Origin: Streptomyces caeruleatus
GTDB lineage: Bacteria > Actinomycetota > Actinomycetes > Streptomycetales > Streptomycetaceae
Reading direction: 5' to 3'
DNA length: 57,411 bases
NCBI RefSeq assembly: GCF_001514235.1
Contig: NZ_KQ948946.1
Coordinates: 1 to 57,411, forward strand
Shown: positions 25,801 to 32,543 of the stretch, piece by piece
Numbering within the stretch: the first letter of the stretch is position 1
How the letters are laid out: every line of letters begins with the position of its first letter
Position numbers and translations under genes: made by a program
Notes under the pieces: model-generated
Databases searched by the model: none
What the model was told of the DNA's origin: nothing
What the model saw: only the letters and a program-made list of their open reading frames with translations

Positions 25801-26788
25801 AGAGCCGGGCGTAGAGCGGCAGCACTTCGGTGAAGCGGTACTGCTTCTTCGTGAGCGCGTCCGCCGTGTCACGGATCTCCCGCTCACCCGAGAGGAAGAC
25901 GAGGATGTCGCCCTTGCCCTCGCCCTGGAGCTCCTCCACGGCATCGCAGATCGCGGTGATCTGATCCCGGTCGGAGTCCTCGGAGTCCTCCTCGAGAAGC
26001 GGCCGATACCGCACCTCCACCGGATACGTACGCCCGCTGACCTCGATGATCGGCGCGTCGCCGAAATGCCGGGAGAAACGCTCGGGATCGATGGTCGCCG
26101 AGGTGATGACGACCTTCAGGTCCGGCCGCTTCGGCAGCAGCTGCGCCAGATACCCGAGCAGGAAGTCGATGTTGAGGGACCGCTCGTGGGCCTCGTCGAT
26201 GATGATCGTGTCGTAGGCGCGCAGCTCGCGGTCGGTCTGGATCTCGGCGAGCAGGATGCCGTCCGTCATCAGCTTGATGAAGGTGGCGTCCGGGTTCACC
26301 TGGTCGGTGAACCGCACCTTCCAGCCGACGGACTCCCCGAGCGGCGTGTCCAGCTCCTCCGCCACCCGCTCCGCGACCGTGCGCGCCGCGATACGGCGGG
26401 GCTGCGTGTGCCCGATCATGCCGCGCACGCCACGCCCGAGCTCCAGACAGATCTTCGGGATCTGCGTGGTCTTCCCGGAACCGGTCTCACCGGCGACGAT
26501 CACGACCTGGTGATCGCGGATCGCGTCCGCGATGTCGCTCTTCTTCTGGCTGACCGGCAGCTGCTCGGGATACGTGACGGCAGGCACAAGGGTGCGCCGC
26601 GTGGCGATACGCTCCTCACCCTTGGCGATCTCCGCCTCGATCTCGGCCAGCACGGCGGCACGCGCCTCCGGCTTACGGATCTTGCGCGCGCCTTCGAGCC
26701 GCCGCCCGAGCCGCTGCGCATCACGCAGGGACAGCTCGGTCAGACGGGGGGCGAGGGCGCCGAGGGCGGGGGCAGGGTGCGTAGACAT
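22844..26788 (-). CDS. hrpA: ATP-dependent RNA helicase HrpA
   Basis: HrpA (1314 aa) is a DEAH-box RNA helicase; in E. coli it resolves stalled or collided ribosomes and processes mRNA. Motifs in order: GETGSGKT (I), TQPRRIAA (Ia), IIDEAHERS (II, DEAH), ITSATID (III), NVAETSLTVPGI, and QRKGRCGRTSDGI (VI). The helicase core covers about residues 75-480, followed by the ratchet/OB regions and the long HrpA-specific C-terminal domain. The length matches the E. coli protein. It starts at the ATG at 26788 and is transcribed towards tRNA-Asp. It stands alone between two tRNA loci. Confidence 0.96.
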   Translation of the reverse strand: MSTHPAPALGALAPRLTELSLRDAQRLGRRLEGARKIRKPEARAAVLAEIEAEIAKGEERIATRRTLVPAVTYPEQLPVSQKKSDIADAIRDHQVVIVAGETGSGKTTQIPKICLELGRGVRGMIGHTQPRRIAARTVAERVAEELDTPLGESVGWKVRFTDQVNPDATFIKLMTDGILLAEIQTDRELRAYDTIIIDEAHERSLNIDFLLGYLAQLLPKRPDLKVVITSATIDPERFSRHFGDAPIIEVSGRTYPVEVRYRPLLEEDSEDSDRDQITAICDAVEELQGEGKGDILVFLSGEREIRDTADALTKKQYRFTEVLPLYARLSHAEQHRVFQPHTGRRIVLATNVAETSLTVPGIKYVIDPGFARISRYSHRTKVQRLPIEPISQASANQRKGRCGRTSDGICIRLYSEDDFVARPEFTDAEILRTNLASVILQMTAAGLGDIEKFPFIDPPDHRNIRDGVQLLQELGAIDPAEKDVRKRLTQTGRKLAQLPVDPRLARMVLEADKNGCVREVMVIAAALSIQDPRERPADKQAQADQQHARFKDETSDFLAYLNLWRYVREQQRERGSSSFRRMCKQEYLNFLRIREWQDIYTQLRTVAKQMGIHLNEEDAAGDRIHLSLLAGLLSHIGMKDVKDGAKNEYLGARSAKFAIFPGSALFKKPPRFVMSAELVETSRLWARVNAKIEPEWVEPLAEHLLKRTYSEPHWEKDQAAVMAYEKVTLYGVPIIAQRKVNYGRIDPEVSRELFIRNALVEGDWRTHHKFFADNRRLLSEVEELEHRARRRDIVVDDETLFDFYDEKVPEHVVSGAHFDSWWKHKRHEQPEFLDFEREMLIRESAEAVTKADYPDSWRQGALKFRVTYQFEPGADADGVTVHIPLQVLNQVTDEGFDWQIPGLREELVTELIRSLPKPIRRHYVPAPNFAKRFLDTAVPLQEPLAVTMARELKRMVGVPFTADDFDWSKVPDHLRITFRIVDERRRKLAEDKDLEALKLRLKPKARKALSQAAAATASRQGGESLERAGLTDWTIGALTRVFETRRAGQPVKAYPALVDDGDTVSVRLFDTEAEQQQAMWKGTRRLILRNIPVNPAKFASEKLTNAQKLALSANPHGSIQALFDDCAMAAADKLIGDFGGPAWDEESYRKLYDKVRAEIVDTTVRTVGQVQQVLAAWQAAERRLKAVRSPVLLANLTDVRKQLDALVRPGFVTTAGLRRLPDLMRYLIAVDRRLQQMPTNVQRDTTRMEKVHEMQDEYAWLLEQMPQGRPVPQQVLDVRWMLEELRVSYFAHALGTAYPVSDKRIVKTIDSLAP

Positions 26789-26867
26789 ACGCGATCCAGG
26801 ATCTCATCCCACCGAAATCGATGGCGAACACTTTTGCCGCCGGCGGTGGGGCCGACCGGCATACAAC

Positions 26868-26895
26868 AAGGCCCCGATCCGGGGATCGGGGCCTT
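26868..26895 (-). terminator. Terminator of the Glu-Asp-Phe tRNA cluster
   Basis: AAGGCCCCGATCC (26868-26880) and GGATCGGGGCCTT (26883-26895) are perfect arms just beyond the tRNA-Phe 3' end; on the minus strand the hairpin is followed by GTTGTAT. Confidence 0.85.
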
Positions 26896-26900
26896 TGCTG

Positions 26901-26974
26901 TGGCTGGGGCCGGGGTCGAACCGGCGACCTATCGCTTTTCAGGCGATCGCTCGTACCAACTGAGCTACCCAGCC
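26901..26974 (-). tRNA. tRNA-Phe(GAA)
   Basis: The minus strand folds from GGCTGGG, with D-arm TAGCTCAGTTGGTACGAGC, anticodon loop CTGAAAA (anticodon GAA) and T-arm GCCGGTTCGACCCCGGC. It is the last tRNA in the order Glu-Asp-Phe. Confidence 0.95.
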
Positions 26975-26996
26975 ATGAGGCTTCTGGAAGCCTCAG

Positions 26997-27071
26997 CGGT
27001 CCTGACGGGATTTGAACCCGCGGCCTCCACCTTGACAGGGTGGCGAGCACTCCAAACTGCTCCACAGGACC
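26997..27071 (-). tRNA. tRNA-Asp(GTC), second copy
   Basis: Same sequence as the copy at 22.7 kb (GGTCCTG acceptor, anticodon loop CTGTCAA). It is the middle gene of the Glu-Asp-Phe cluster. The identity of the two copies makes the hrpA interval a direct-repeat-flanked segment. Confidence 0.95.
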
Positions 27072-27112
27072 AAGCTGTGTGGGCGACCACCAGTGTCGCA
27101 CACGGTTTTGCG

Positions 27113-27185
27113 TGCCCCCAACGGGATTCGAACCCGTGCTACCGCCTTGAAAGGGCGGCGTCCTAGGCCGCTAGACGATGAGGGC
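27113..27185 (-). tRNA. tRNA-Glu(TTC)
   Basis: The minus strand folds from GCCCTCA, with anticodon loop CTTTCAA (anticodon TTC) and T-arm ACGGGTTCGAATCCCGT. One G-U pair occurs in the acceptor stem. It is the first gene of the three-tRNA cluster. Confidence 0.94.
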
Positions 27186-27265
27186 TATCGGCCCGCCTGG
27201 GCGCTTCTCAGCGCGTCGGGGACGTGAGAAGCATATGGGATGGCGGGAGGTATCGCCAAAACGGT

Positions 27266-28840
27266 TTACGGGGTGGGGGTGGGGGATCCGGCCGGGGAGT
27301 TGGTCGGGGACTCGGTCGCGCCCGGCTGGTTCTCCTCGACCAGGTGGCGGCTGACCTCCGCCGTGGTCAGGCCGAGGCCGCCGAGTTCGATCTCGTCCCA
27401 GGCCTGGAGGCGGCGGGTGTCGCGGTCGAAGTAGAGGATCGAGGTCTGGATGGGGTCGGGGTGCTTGCCCTCGATGGCGCGCAGTCCGCTGCCGCCGGTG
27501 GAGCCCTCGACACGGAGGCGGGTGCCGTAGGGCAGGAGTTCCATCTCCGGGTGGTGGATGTGGCCGGCCAGGGCCAGGGGGACCTCGCCGTCGGTCTGGC
27601 GGGCCGCCACCGGTTCGTGGGCGATGGCCACGTCCACCGGCGTGCCGGCGGCCTTCTGGTCGCGCAGGGAGGTGGCGAGGCGCGCGCCCGCGAGTTCGTT
27701 GGCCGCGTCGCCGCCGGCGATCTGGGAGCGGTCGGGGGTGAACTGGGGGTCGCCGATCCCGGCGAAGCGCAGGCCGGCGATGCGCTGGGCCTCGCCGTCG
27801 TCCAGGACGTGGACGTTCTTGAGGCCTTCCAGGTAGCGCTGGGTGACGCGGGAGTCGTGGTTGCCGCGGACCCAGACGTAGGGGGCGCCGAGGTTCTCGA
27901 TGGGATCCAGGAAGCCGTTCTCGGCGGCCGTGCCGTGGTCCATGGTGTCGCCGGAGTCGACGATCACGTCGACCTTGTACTGGTCCACCAGTGAGGCGAT
28001 GATCTTCCAGCTCGCCGGGTTGAGGTGGATGTCGGAGACGTGCAGGACGCGGATGGTGGTGGGGTCCGGCGCGTAGGCGGGGAGGGTGGAGGTGGCGTCG
28101 TAGAGCTTGGTCACGTTGGTGACCAGGCGGGCCAACTCCTTCTGGTAGACGTCGAATTCGGTGACGATGCTGCGCGCGTTGCCGACCAGGGACGGGGCCG
28201 AGGAGAGCAGGCCCGAGAACTTCGGTTCCAGGACCGATTCGGGGTTCCAGGTGGCGTACGCCGTGCCGCCGGAGGCCGCCAGGAGGGTGAGGGCGAGGCC
28301 GCCGGCGGCGAGGGCGCGGCGGGGGCGGCGGTAGACCGCCAGGCCGAGCGCGGTGGCGCCGGTGACGACGGCGACGCAGCTGCGTACGGCCAGGTCGCGG
28401 GTGCCGTCGGTGACGTCCTGGGCTACCTCGTCCTGGAGGCCGGAGAGGCGTTCGGGGTGGTCGACGAGGGCCTGGGCGCGGACGGGGTCGAGCTGGTCGA
28501 CGTTGACGTCCAGGCGGACGGGGGCGATGTGGCTGTCCAGTTGGAGGGCGCCCAGGGGGGAGACGTTGATCTTCGTGCCGCCGGTGACGGAGGGGCGCAG
28601 GGTCATCGTCGTGTTCATGGGGCCGACGGGGACGCGTACGTTGCCGACGACGAGCAGGCCGAGCCAGGTGCCGAGGAGGACGACGGTGACCAGGCCGAGG
28701 GCTCTGGTCCAGGGGTGGGGCTGGGTGACGAGTTCCGGTGTGGGGCTCGGGCGGCGGGTGGCGTAGCGGCGGGCGAGGGCGCGTGGGGCCCTGGGGAGGT
28801 GACCGAGGGCCTTCGTGACGGCGGCGGGGACGCGGGCCAT
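27266..28840 (-). CDS. Membrane-anchored metallophosphoesterase
   Basis: The 524-aa protein has two transmembrane regions (about residues 46-66, and a pair near 155-205) flanking a predicted extracellular beta-rich part of about 90 residues, then a calcineurin-like phosphoesterase domain from about residue 275. Motifs: HVSDIHLN, VDSGDTMDHG (GDxxD), VRGNHDS, IAHEP and GHIHHPE, so the dimetal site looks complete. The C-terminal tail is Pro/Ser/Thr-rich. The first ~270 residues are not part of the catalytic fold, and the catalytic domain is probably outside the membrane if the second pair is a hairpin. The substrate is not known. It is divergent from the zincin gene. Confidence 0.87.
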   Translation of the reverse strand: MARVPAAVTKALGHLPRAPRALARRYATRRPSPTPELVTQPHPWTRALGLVTVVLLGTWLGLLVVGNVRVPVGPMNTTMTLRPSVTGGTKINVSPLGALQLDSHIAPVRLDVNVDQLDPVRAQALVDHPERLSGLQDEVAQDVTDGTRDLAVRSCVAVVTGATALGLAVYRRPRRALAAGGLALTLLAASGGTAYATWNPESVLEPKFSGLLSSAPSLVGNARSIVTEFDVYQKELARLVTNVTKLYDATSTLPAYAPDPTTIRVLHVSDIHLNPASWKIIASLVDQYKVDVIVDSGDTMDHGTAAENGFLDPIENLGAPYVWVRGNHDSRVTQRYLEGLKNVHVLDDGEAQRIAGLRFAGIGDPQFTPDRSQIAGGDAANELAGARLATSLRDQKAAGTPVDVAIAHEPVAARQTDGEVPLALAGHIHHPEMELLPYGTRLRVEGSTGGSGLRAIEGKHPDPIQTSILYFDRDTRRLQAWDEIELGGLGLTTAEVSRHLVEENQPGATESPTNSPAGSPTPTP

Positions 28841-28924
28841 TGGTCCCGTATGCCCAGGCGCGGAAGTGGATATGCGGGGCCGTTCGCGGCTCCTTGTGGC
28901 GGTGTGGTGCCTGACAATGGGCCT

Positions 28925-29275
28925 GTGCTGGAGATGACGCGCGAGGAGTTCGAGGAACTGGTCGCCGAGGCGCTGGACCGGATTCCGCCGGAGTTGACGC
29001 GGCTGATGGACAACGTCGCGGTGTTCGTCGAGGACGAACCGCCGGCGGACGACCCCCAGCTGCTCGGGTTGTACGAGGGGACGCCGCTGACGGAGCGCGG
29101 GGAGTGGTACGCCGGGGTGCTGCCGGACCGGATCACGATCTACCGGGGTCCGACGCTGCGGATGTGCGAGTCGCGCGAGGAGGTCGTCGAGGAGACCGAG
29201 GTGACGGTGGTGCATGAGATCGCGCATCACTTCGGGATCGACGATGCCCGGTTGCATGCGCTCGGGTACGGGTGA
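28925..29275 (+). CDS. Zincin-like metallopeptidase (Zincin_1/DUF1025 family)
   Basis: A 116-aa minimal metallopeptidase: acidic N-terminal half (MTREEFEELVAEALDRIPPEL) and the zinc motif VVHEIAHHFGIDDARLHALG, i.e. HExxH followed by Asp. The length fits the small Zincin_1 family, whose role is unknown. Start at the GTG at 28925, followed four codons later by an alternative ATG. It lies 84 bp from the divergent phosphoesterase gene. Confidence 0.87.
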   Translation: MLEMTREEFEELVAEALDRIPPELTRLMDNVAVFVEDEPPADDPQLLGLYEGTPLTERGEWYAGVLPDRITIYRGPTLRMCESREEVVEETEVTVVHEIAHHFGIDDARLHALGYG

Positions 29276-29383
29276 GAGTGCGTCTGTGACGGGTGCTGTC
29301 CGGCTTGTTCGGGGGCGTGTCCTCTTGTGGGCGGCGGGAGTTGGGCAGGTTGACTTCTTCGCCCGCCCCCGGAGGTGGCTCCC

Positions 29384-29923
29384 GTGCGCCCCTTGTACGT
29401 ACCTGTCCGTCTGGCCGCCACGGTGATGGCCGTCGCCGCTGCCGCCGGCTGTATGAGCGTGGGTGACGACGGGGGTGGCAAGGACGCGAAGCCGTCGCAC
29501 TCGGCGGGGCAGCGCGGGGGTGAGGAGCCGGACGGCGGGTCGGCGGTGTCGGGCGGCGGGGCCGGGTACGGGGCGCACGCGGACGACGGCAAGCGGGAGA
29601 AGGTCAAGAAGGGCAAGGGGAAGGGCAAGGGGAAGGGTGCCGAGTCGGCGTCCCCCTCCGCCTCGCCGTCCGCCGCGGTGAGCGCCTCCGCGCCCGCGGG
29701 GGGCGGGCCGGTGGAGCCGGGGACGACGGAGAAGCCGGGGCCCACCCGGACGGCCGAGCCGACGCCCACGCGTACGCCGGATCCGGAGCCGACGCCGACC
29801 GAGCAGCCGACGACCGCCTCGCCGACGCCCACGGTTGCGGAGCCGTCGTCTTCGGCGCACGAGGAGACGGGGCCGCAGCTGGCCCAGCGGGAGCCGGCGC
29901 CGGCCGCGGGGGCGCCGGCCTGA
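29384..29923 (+). CDS. Putative lipoprotein with Lys/Gly and Pro/Thr-rich low-complexity segments
   Basis: A signal peptide (RPLYVPVRLAATVMAVAAAAGC) ends in a lipobox-like AAGC, so the 179-residue product is probably lipidated and external. The rest is low-complexity: a KKGKGKGKGKG run near residues 75-85, then Ser/Ala- and Pro/Thr-rich repeats (EPTPTRTPDPEPTPTEQP). The GTG at 29384 is preferred because GGAGG ends 8 nt before it. No folded domain is recognised; wall-spanning linker or charge-based tether is an inference. Confidence 0.7.
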   Translation: MRPLYVPVRLAATVMAVAAAAGCMSVGDDGGGKDAKPSHSAGQRGGEEPDGGSAVSGGGAGYGAHADDGKREKVKKGKGKGKGKGAESASPSASPSAAVSASAPAGGGPVEPGTTEKPGPTRTAEPTPTRTPDPEPTPTEQPTTASPTPTVAEPSSSAHEETGPQLAQREPAPAAGAPA

Positions 29924-30165
29924 GGTGGGGGTGAGGGGGTGGCGGACGTGACGTTGCCTACACGGTTGACGGTCGGTTTGCCTTGGGGGGCCTGGGGTGC
30001 GTATGGTGGTAGATCGTTTGATCCCATTTGCCCGGCGCCACTGCAGAGCGCGCCGTGTGGCGCGTTCTCTCCCTTGCCGTGGCTGACCGCATTGAGGCGG
30101 TCGTATTGCGAATCACGGAGTTGACGGGCGCGTGCCGACGAGACTCCGGAAGGTTTCGCTTACGC

Positions 30166-32328
30166 ATGTCCATTTCCAGTCCTGACCACGTCGTCGTGCC
30201 CGAGAACGACGAGAACGCGGCCGTCGAGGAGACCCCCGAGGTCACCTTCGCCGACCTCGGTCTCCCCGAGGGCGTCGTGCGCAAGCTCGCGCAGAACGGC
30301 GTGACCACCCCCTTCCCGATCCAGGCCGCGACCATCCCGGACGCCCTGGCCGGCAAGGACATCCTCGGCCGCGGCCGCACCGGCTCCGGCAAGACGCTGT
30401 CGTTCGGTCTGCCGACGCTGGCACGTCTGTCCGGCGGCCGTACCGAGAAGCACAAGCCGCGCGCCGTCATCCTCACCCCGACCCGTGAGCTCGCGATGCA
30501 GGTCGCGGACGCGCTCCAGCCGTACGGCGACGTCCTCGGCCTCAAGATGAAGGTCGTCTGCGGCGGTACGTCGATGGGCAACCAGATCTACGCCCTGGAG
30601 CGCGGCGTCGACATCCTCGTCGCCACCCCGGGCCGTCTGCGCGACATCATCAACCGCGGCGCCTGCTCCCTGGAGAACGTCGAGGTCGCCGTCCTCGACG
30701 AGGCCGACCAGATGTCCGACCTGGGCTTCCTGCCCGAGGTCACCGAGCTGCTGGACCAGGTCCCGGCGGGCGGCCAGCGGATGCTGTTCTCGGCCACCAT
30801 GGAGAACGAGATCTCCACGCTGGTCAAGCGCTACCTGAGCAACCCCGTCACGCACGAGGTCGACAGCGCCCAGGGCAACGTCACGACCATGTCGCACCAC
30901 ATCCTGATCGTGAAGCCCAAGGACAAGGCGCCGGTCACCGCGGCCATCGCCTCCCGCAAGGGCCGCACCATCATCTTCGTCCGCACCCAGCTGGGCGCCG
31001 ACCGTATCGCCGAGCAGCTGTGCGACTCCGGTGTGAAGGCCGACGCGCTGCACGGCGGTATGACGCAGGGTGCGCGCACCCGCGTGCTGGAGGACTTCAA
31101 GAAGGGCTACGTCAACGCGCTCGTCGCGACCGACGTCGCCGCCCGCGGTATCCACGTGGACGGCATCGACCTGGTCCTGAACGTGGACCCGGCCGGTGAC
31201 CACAAGGACTACCTGCACCGTTCCGGCCGTACTGCTCGCGCGGGCCGCTCCGGGACGGTCGTCTCCCTCTCCCTGCCGCACCAGCGCCGTCAGATCTTCC
31301 GGCTGATGGAGGACGCGGGCGTCGACGCCTCGCGCCACATCATCCAGGGCGGCAACGCCTTCGACCCGGAGGTCGCCGAGATCACCGGCGCCCGTTCGAT
31401 GACCGAGGTGCAGGCGGAGTCCGCGGGCAACGCCGCGCAGCAGGCCGAGCGTGAGGTGGCTCAGCTCACCAAGGAGCTGGAGCGTGCGCAGCGGCGTGCC
31501 GCCGAGCTGCGCGAGGAGTCCGACCGGCTCGTCGCCCGCGCGGCGCGTGAGCGTGGCGAGGACCCGGAGGCCGCGGTGGCCGAGGCGCAGGCCGTGGCGG
31601 CGGTCGAGGCCGTCGAGGTGGCCGTGCCCGAGCAGCCGGTGGCGCAGGACGTCGACCGGGCCGAGGCCCCGGCGTACGAGCGTCGTGAGCGTCGGGACAG
31701 CGACCGCGGTGGCTTCCGCCGTGACGACCGTCGCGATGACCGTCGGGACGACCGTGGTGGGCGTTCCTTCGAGCGTCGGGACAACGACCGCGGTGGGTTC
31801 AACCGTGACCGTGGTGACCGTGGGTTCGAGCGTCGGGACAACGACCGTGGCGGCTTCCGTCGCGATGACCGTCGGGACGACCGTGGTGGGCGTTCCTTCG
31901 AGCGTCGGGACAACGACCGCGGTGGGTTCAACCGTGACCGTGGTGACCGCGGTGACCGTGGGTTCGAGCGTCGGGACAACGACCGTGGCGGCTTCCGTCG
32001 CGACGACCGTCGGGACGACCGCGGTGGCCGTTCCTTCGACCGTGACCGTGGCGGCCGTTCCTTCGAGCGCCGGGACAACGACCGCGGTGGCTTCCGCCGT
32101 GACGACCGTCCCGCCGGGCGTTCCTTCGAGCGCCGTGACGAGCGTGGCGGGCACCGTGGCAGCGACCGCCCCTTCAACCGCGACCGCCGTGACGACCGTC
32201 CCGGCTTCCGCTCCGGCGGGCACGAGCGTCCGTACGGCCGTCGTGACGAGCACCGTGGCGGCACCTCCGGCACCTCCGGCTCCTTCGGGCGCCGCGACGA
32301 CAAGCCGCGCTGGAAGCGCAACGGCTGA
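30166..32328 (+). CDS. DEAD-box RNA helicase with long Arg/Asp/Gly-rich tail
   Basis: This 720-aa helicase is of the DeaD/RhlE/CsdA class used in RNA remodelling, ribosome assembly and cold adaptation. Motifs in order: Q-motif TPFPIQAATIP, GRTGSGKT (I), PTRELA (Ia), TPGRLRD (Ib), LDEADQM (II), FSATM (III), ATDVAARGI (V) and HRSGRTARAG (VI). The catalytic core ends by about residue 385, followed by a coiled Glu/Arg-rich linker and a 220-residue tail of RRDNDRGGF/RGGRSFE-like repeats that should bind RNA and be disordered. It starts at the ATG at 30166. The 242-bp spacer before it is suitable for a regulated 5' leader. A strong hairpin follows. Confidence 0.95.
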   Translation: MSISSPDHVVVPENDENAAVEETPEVTFADLGLPEGVVRKLAQNGVTTPFPIQAATIPDALAGKDILGRGRTGSGKTLSFGLPTLARLSGGRTEKHKPRAVILTPTRELAMQVADALQPYGDVLGLKMKVVCGGTSMGNQIYALERGVDILVATPGRLRDIINRGACSLENVEVAVLDEADQMSDLGFLPEVTELLDQVPAGGQRMLFSATMENEISTLVKRYLSNPVTHEVDSAQGNVTTMSHHILIVKPKDKAPVTAAIASRKGRTIIFVRTQLGADRIAEQLCDSGVKADALHGGMTQGARTRVLEDFKKGYVNALVATDVAARGIHVDGIDLVLNVDPAGDHKDYLHRSGRTARAGRSGTVVSLSLPHQRRQIFRLMEDAGVDASRHIIQGGNAFDPEVAEITGARSMTEVQAESAGNAAQQAEREVAQLTKELERAQRRAAELREESDRLVARAARERGEDPEAAVAEAQAVAAVEAVEVAVPEQPVAQDVDRAEAPAYERRERRDSDRGGFRRDDRRDDRRDDRGGRSFERRDNDRGGFNRDRGDRGFERRDNDRGGFRRDDRRDDRGGRSFERRDNDRGGFNRDRGDRGDRGFERRDNDRGGFRRDDRRDDRGGRSFDRDRGGRSFERRDNDRGGFRRDDRPAGRSFERRDERGGHRGSDRPFNRDRRDDRPGFRSGGHERPYGRRDEHRGGTSGTSGSFGRRDDKPRWKRNG
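31680..32300 (+). repeat. Degenerate tandem repeats inside the helicase gene
   Basis: Near-identical 60-100-bp blocks encode alternating RDNDRGGF, RGDRGFE, RDDRRDDR and RGGRSFE modules. The DNA repeats are conserved well enough to allow slippage or unequal recombination, while the frame is kept throughout, so copy number is likely to vary between strains. Confidence 0.8.
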
Positions 32329-32349
32329 CCTCCGCCGGTAAGGCACTGA

Positions 32350-32390
32350 GCGCCGGGCCCCCATCTCTCCGGGTGGGGGCCCGGCGCTTT
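32350..32390 (+). terminator. Terminator after the DEAD-box gene
   Basis: GCGCCGGGCCCCC (32350-32362) and GGGGGCCCGGCGC (32375-32387) are perfect 13-bp arms around 12 nt, followed by TTT. Confidence 0.88.
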
Positions 32391-32543
32391 CCCGTGTGCG
32401 GGGCCGGTCGGAAAACGCTCTCCTGGCATCTGTGAAAGAGCTGTAAGATCAGCCGACTTATGAGGGGGATGCGACGGCCGGGGGGCCGGGGGCATCTGAG
32501 AACAGTGCGCCGCTCCCTCTCCCGTGTTCAGGGGAGGATCGCC

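Noticed and set aside
22832..27166. 1444-codon open frame on the plus strand
   Set aside because: It is exactly antisense to hrpA, whose motifs are complete. Long antisense frames are an expected result of high GC content.
30028..30165. N-terminal extension of the DEAD-box helicase
   Set aside because: The added residues are Arg-rich and unlike the family; the ATG at 30166 gives the usual start.
31680..32300. Possible CRISPR array
   Set aside because: Repeats are coding, vary in length, have no unique spacers of constant size, and there are no cas genes.
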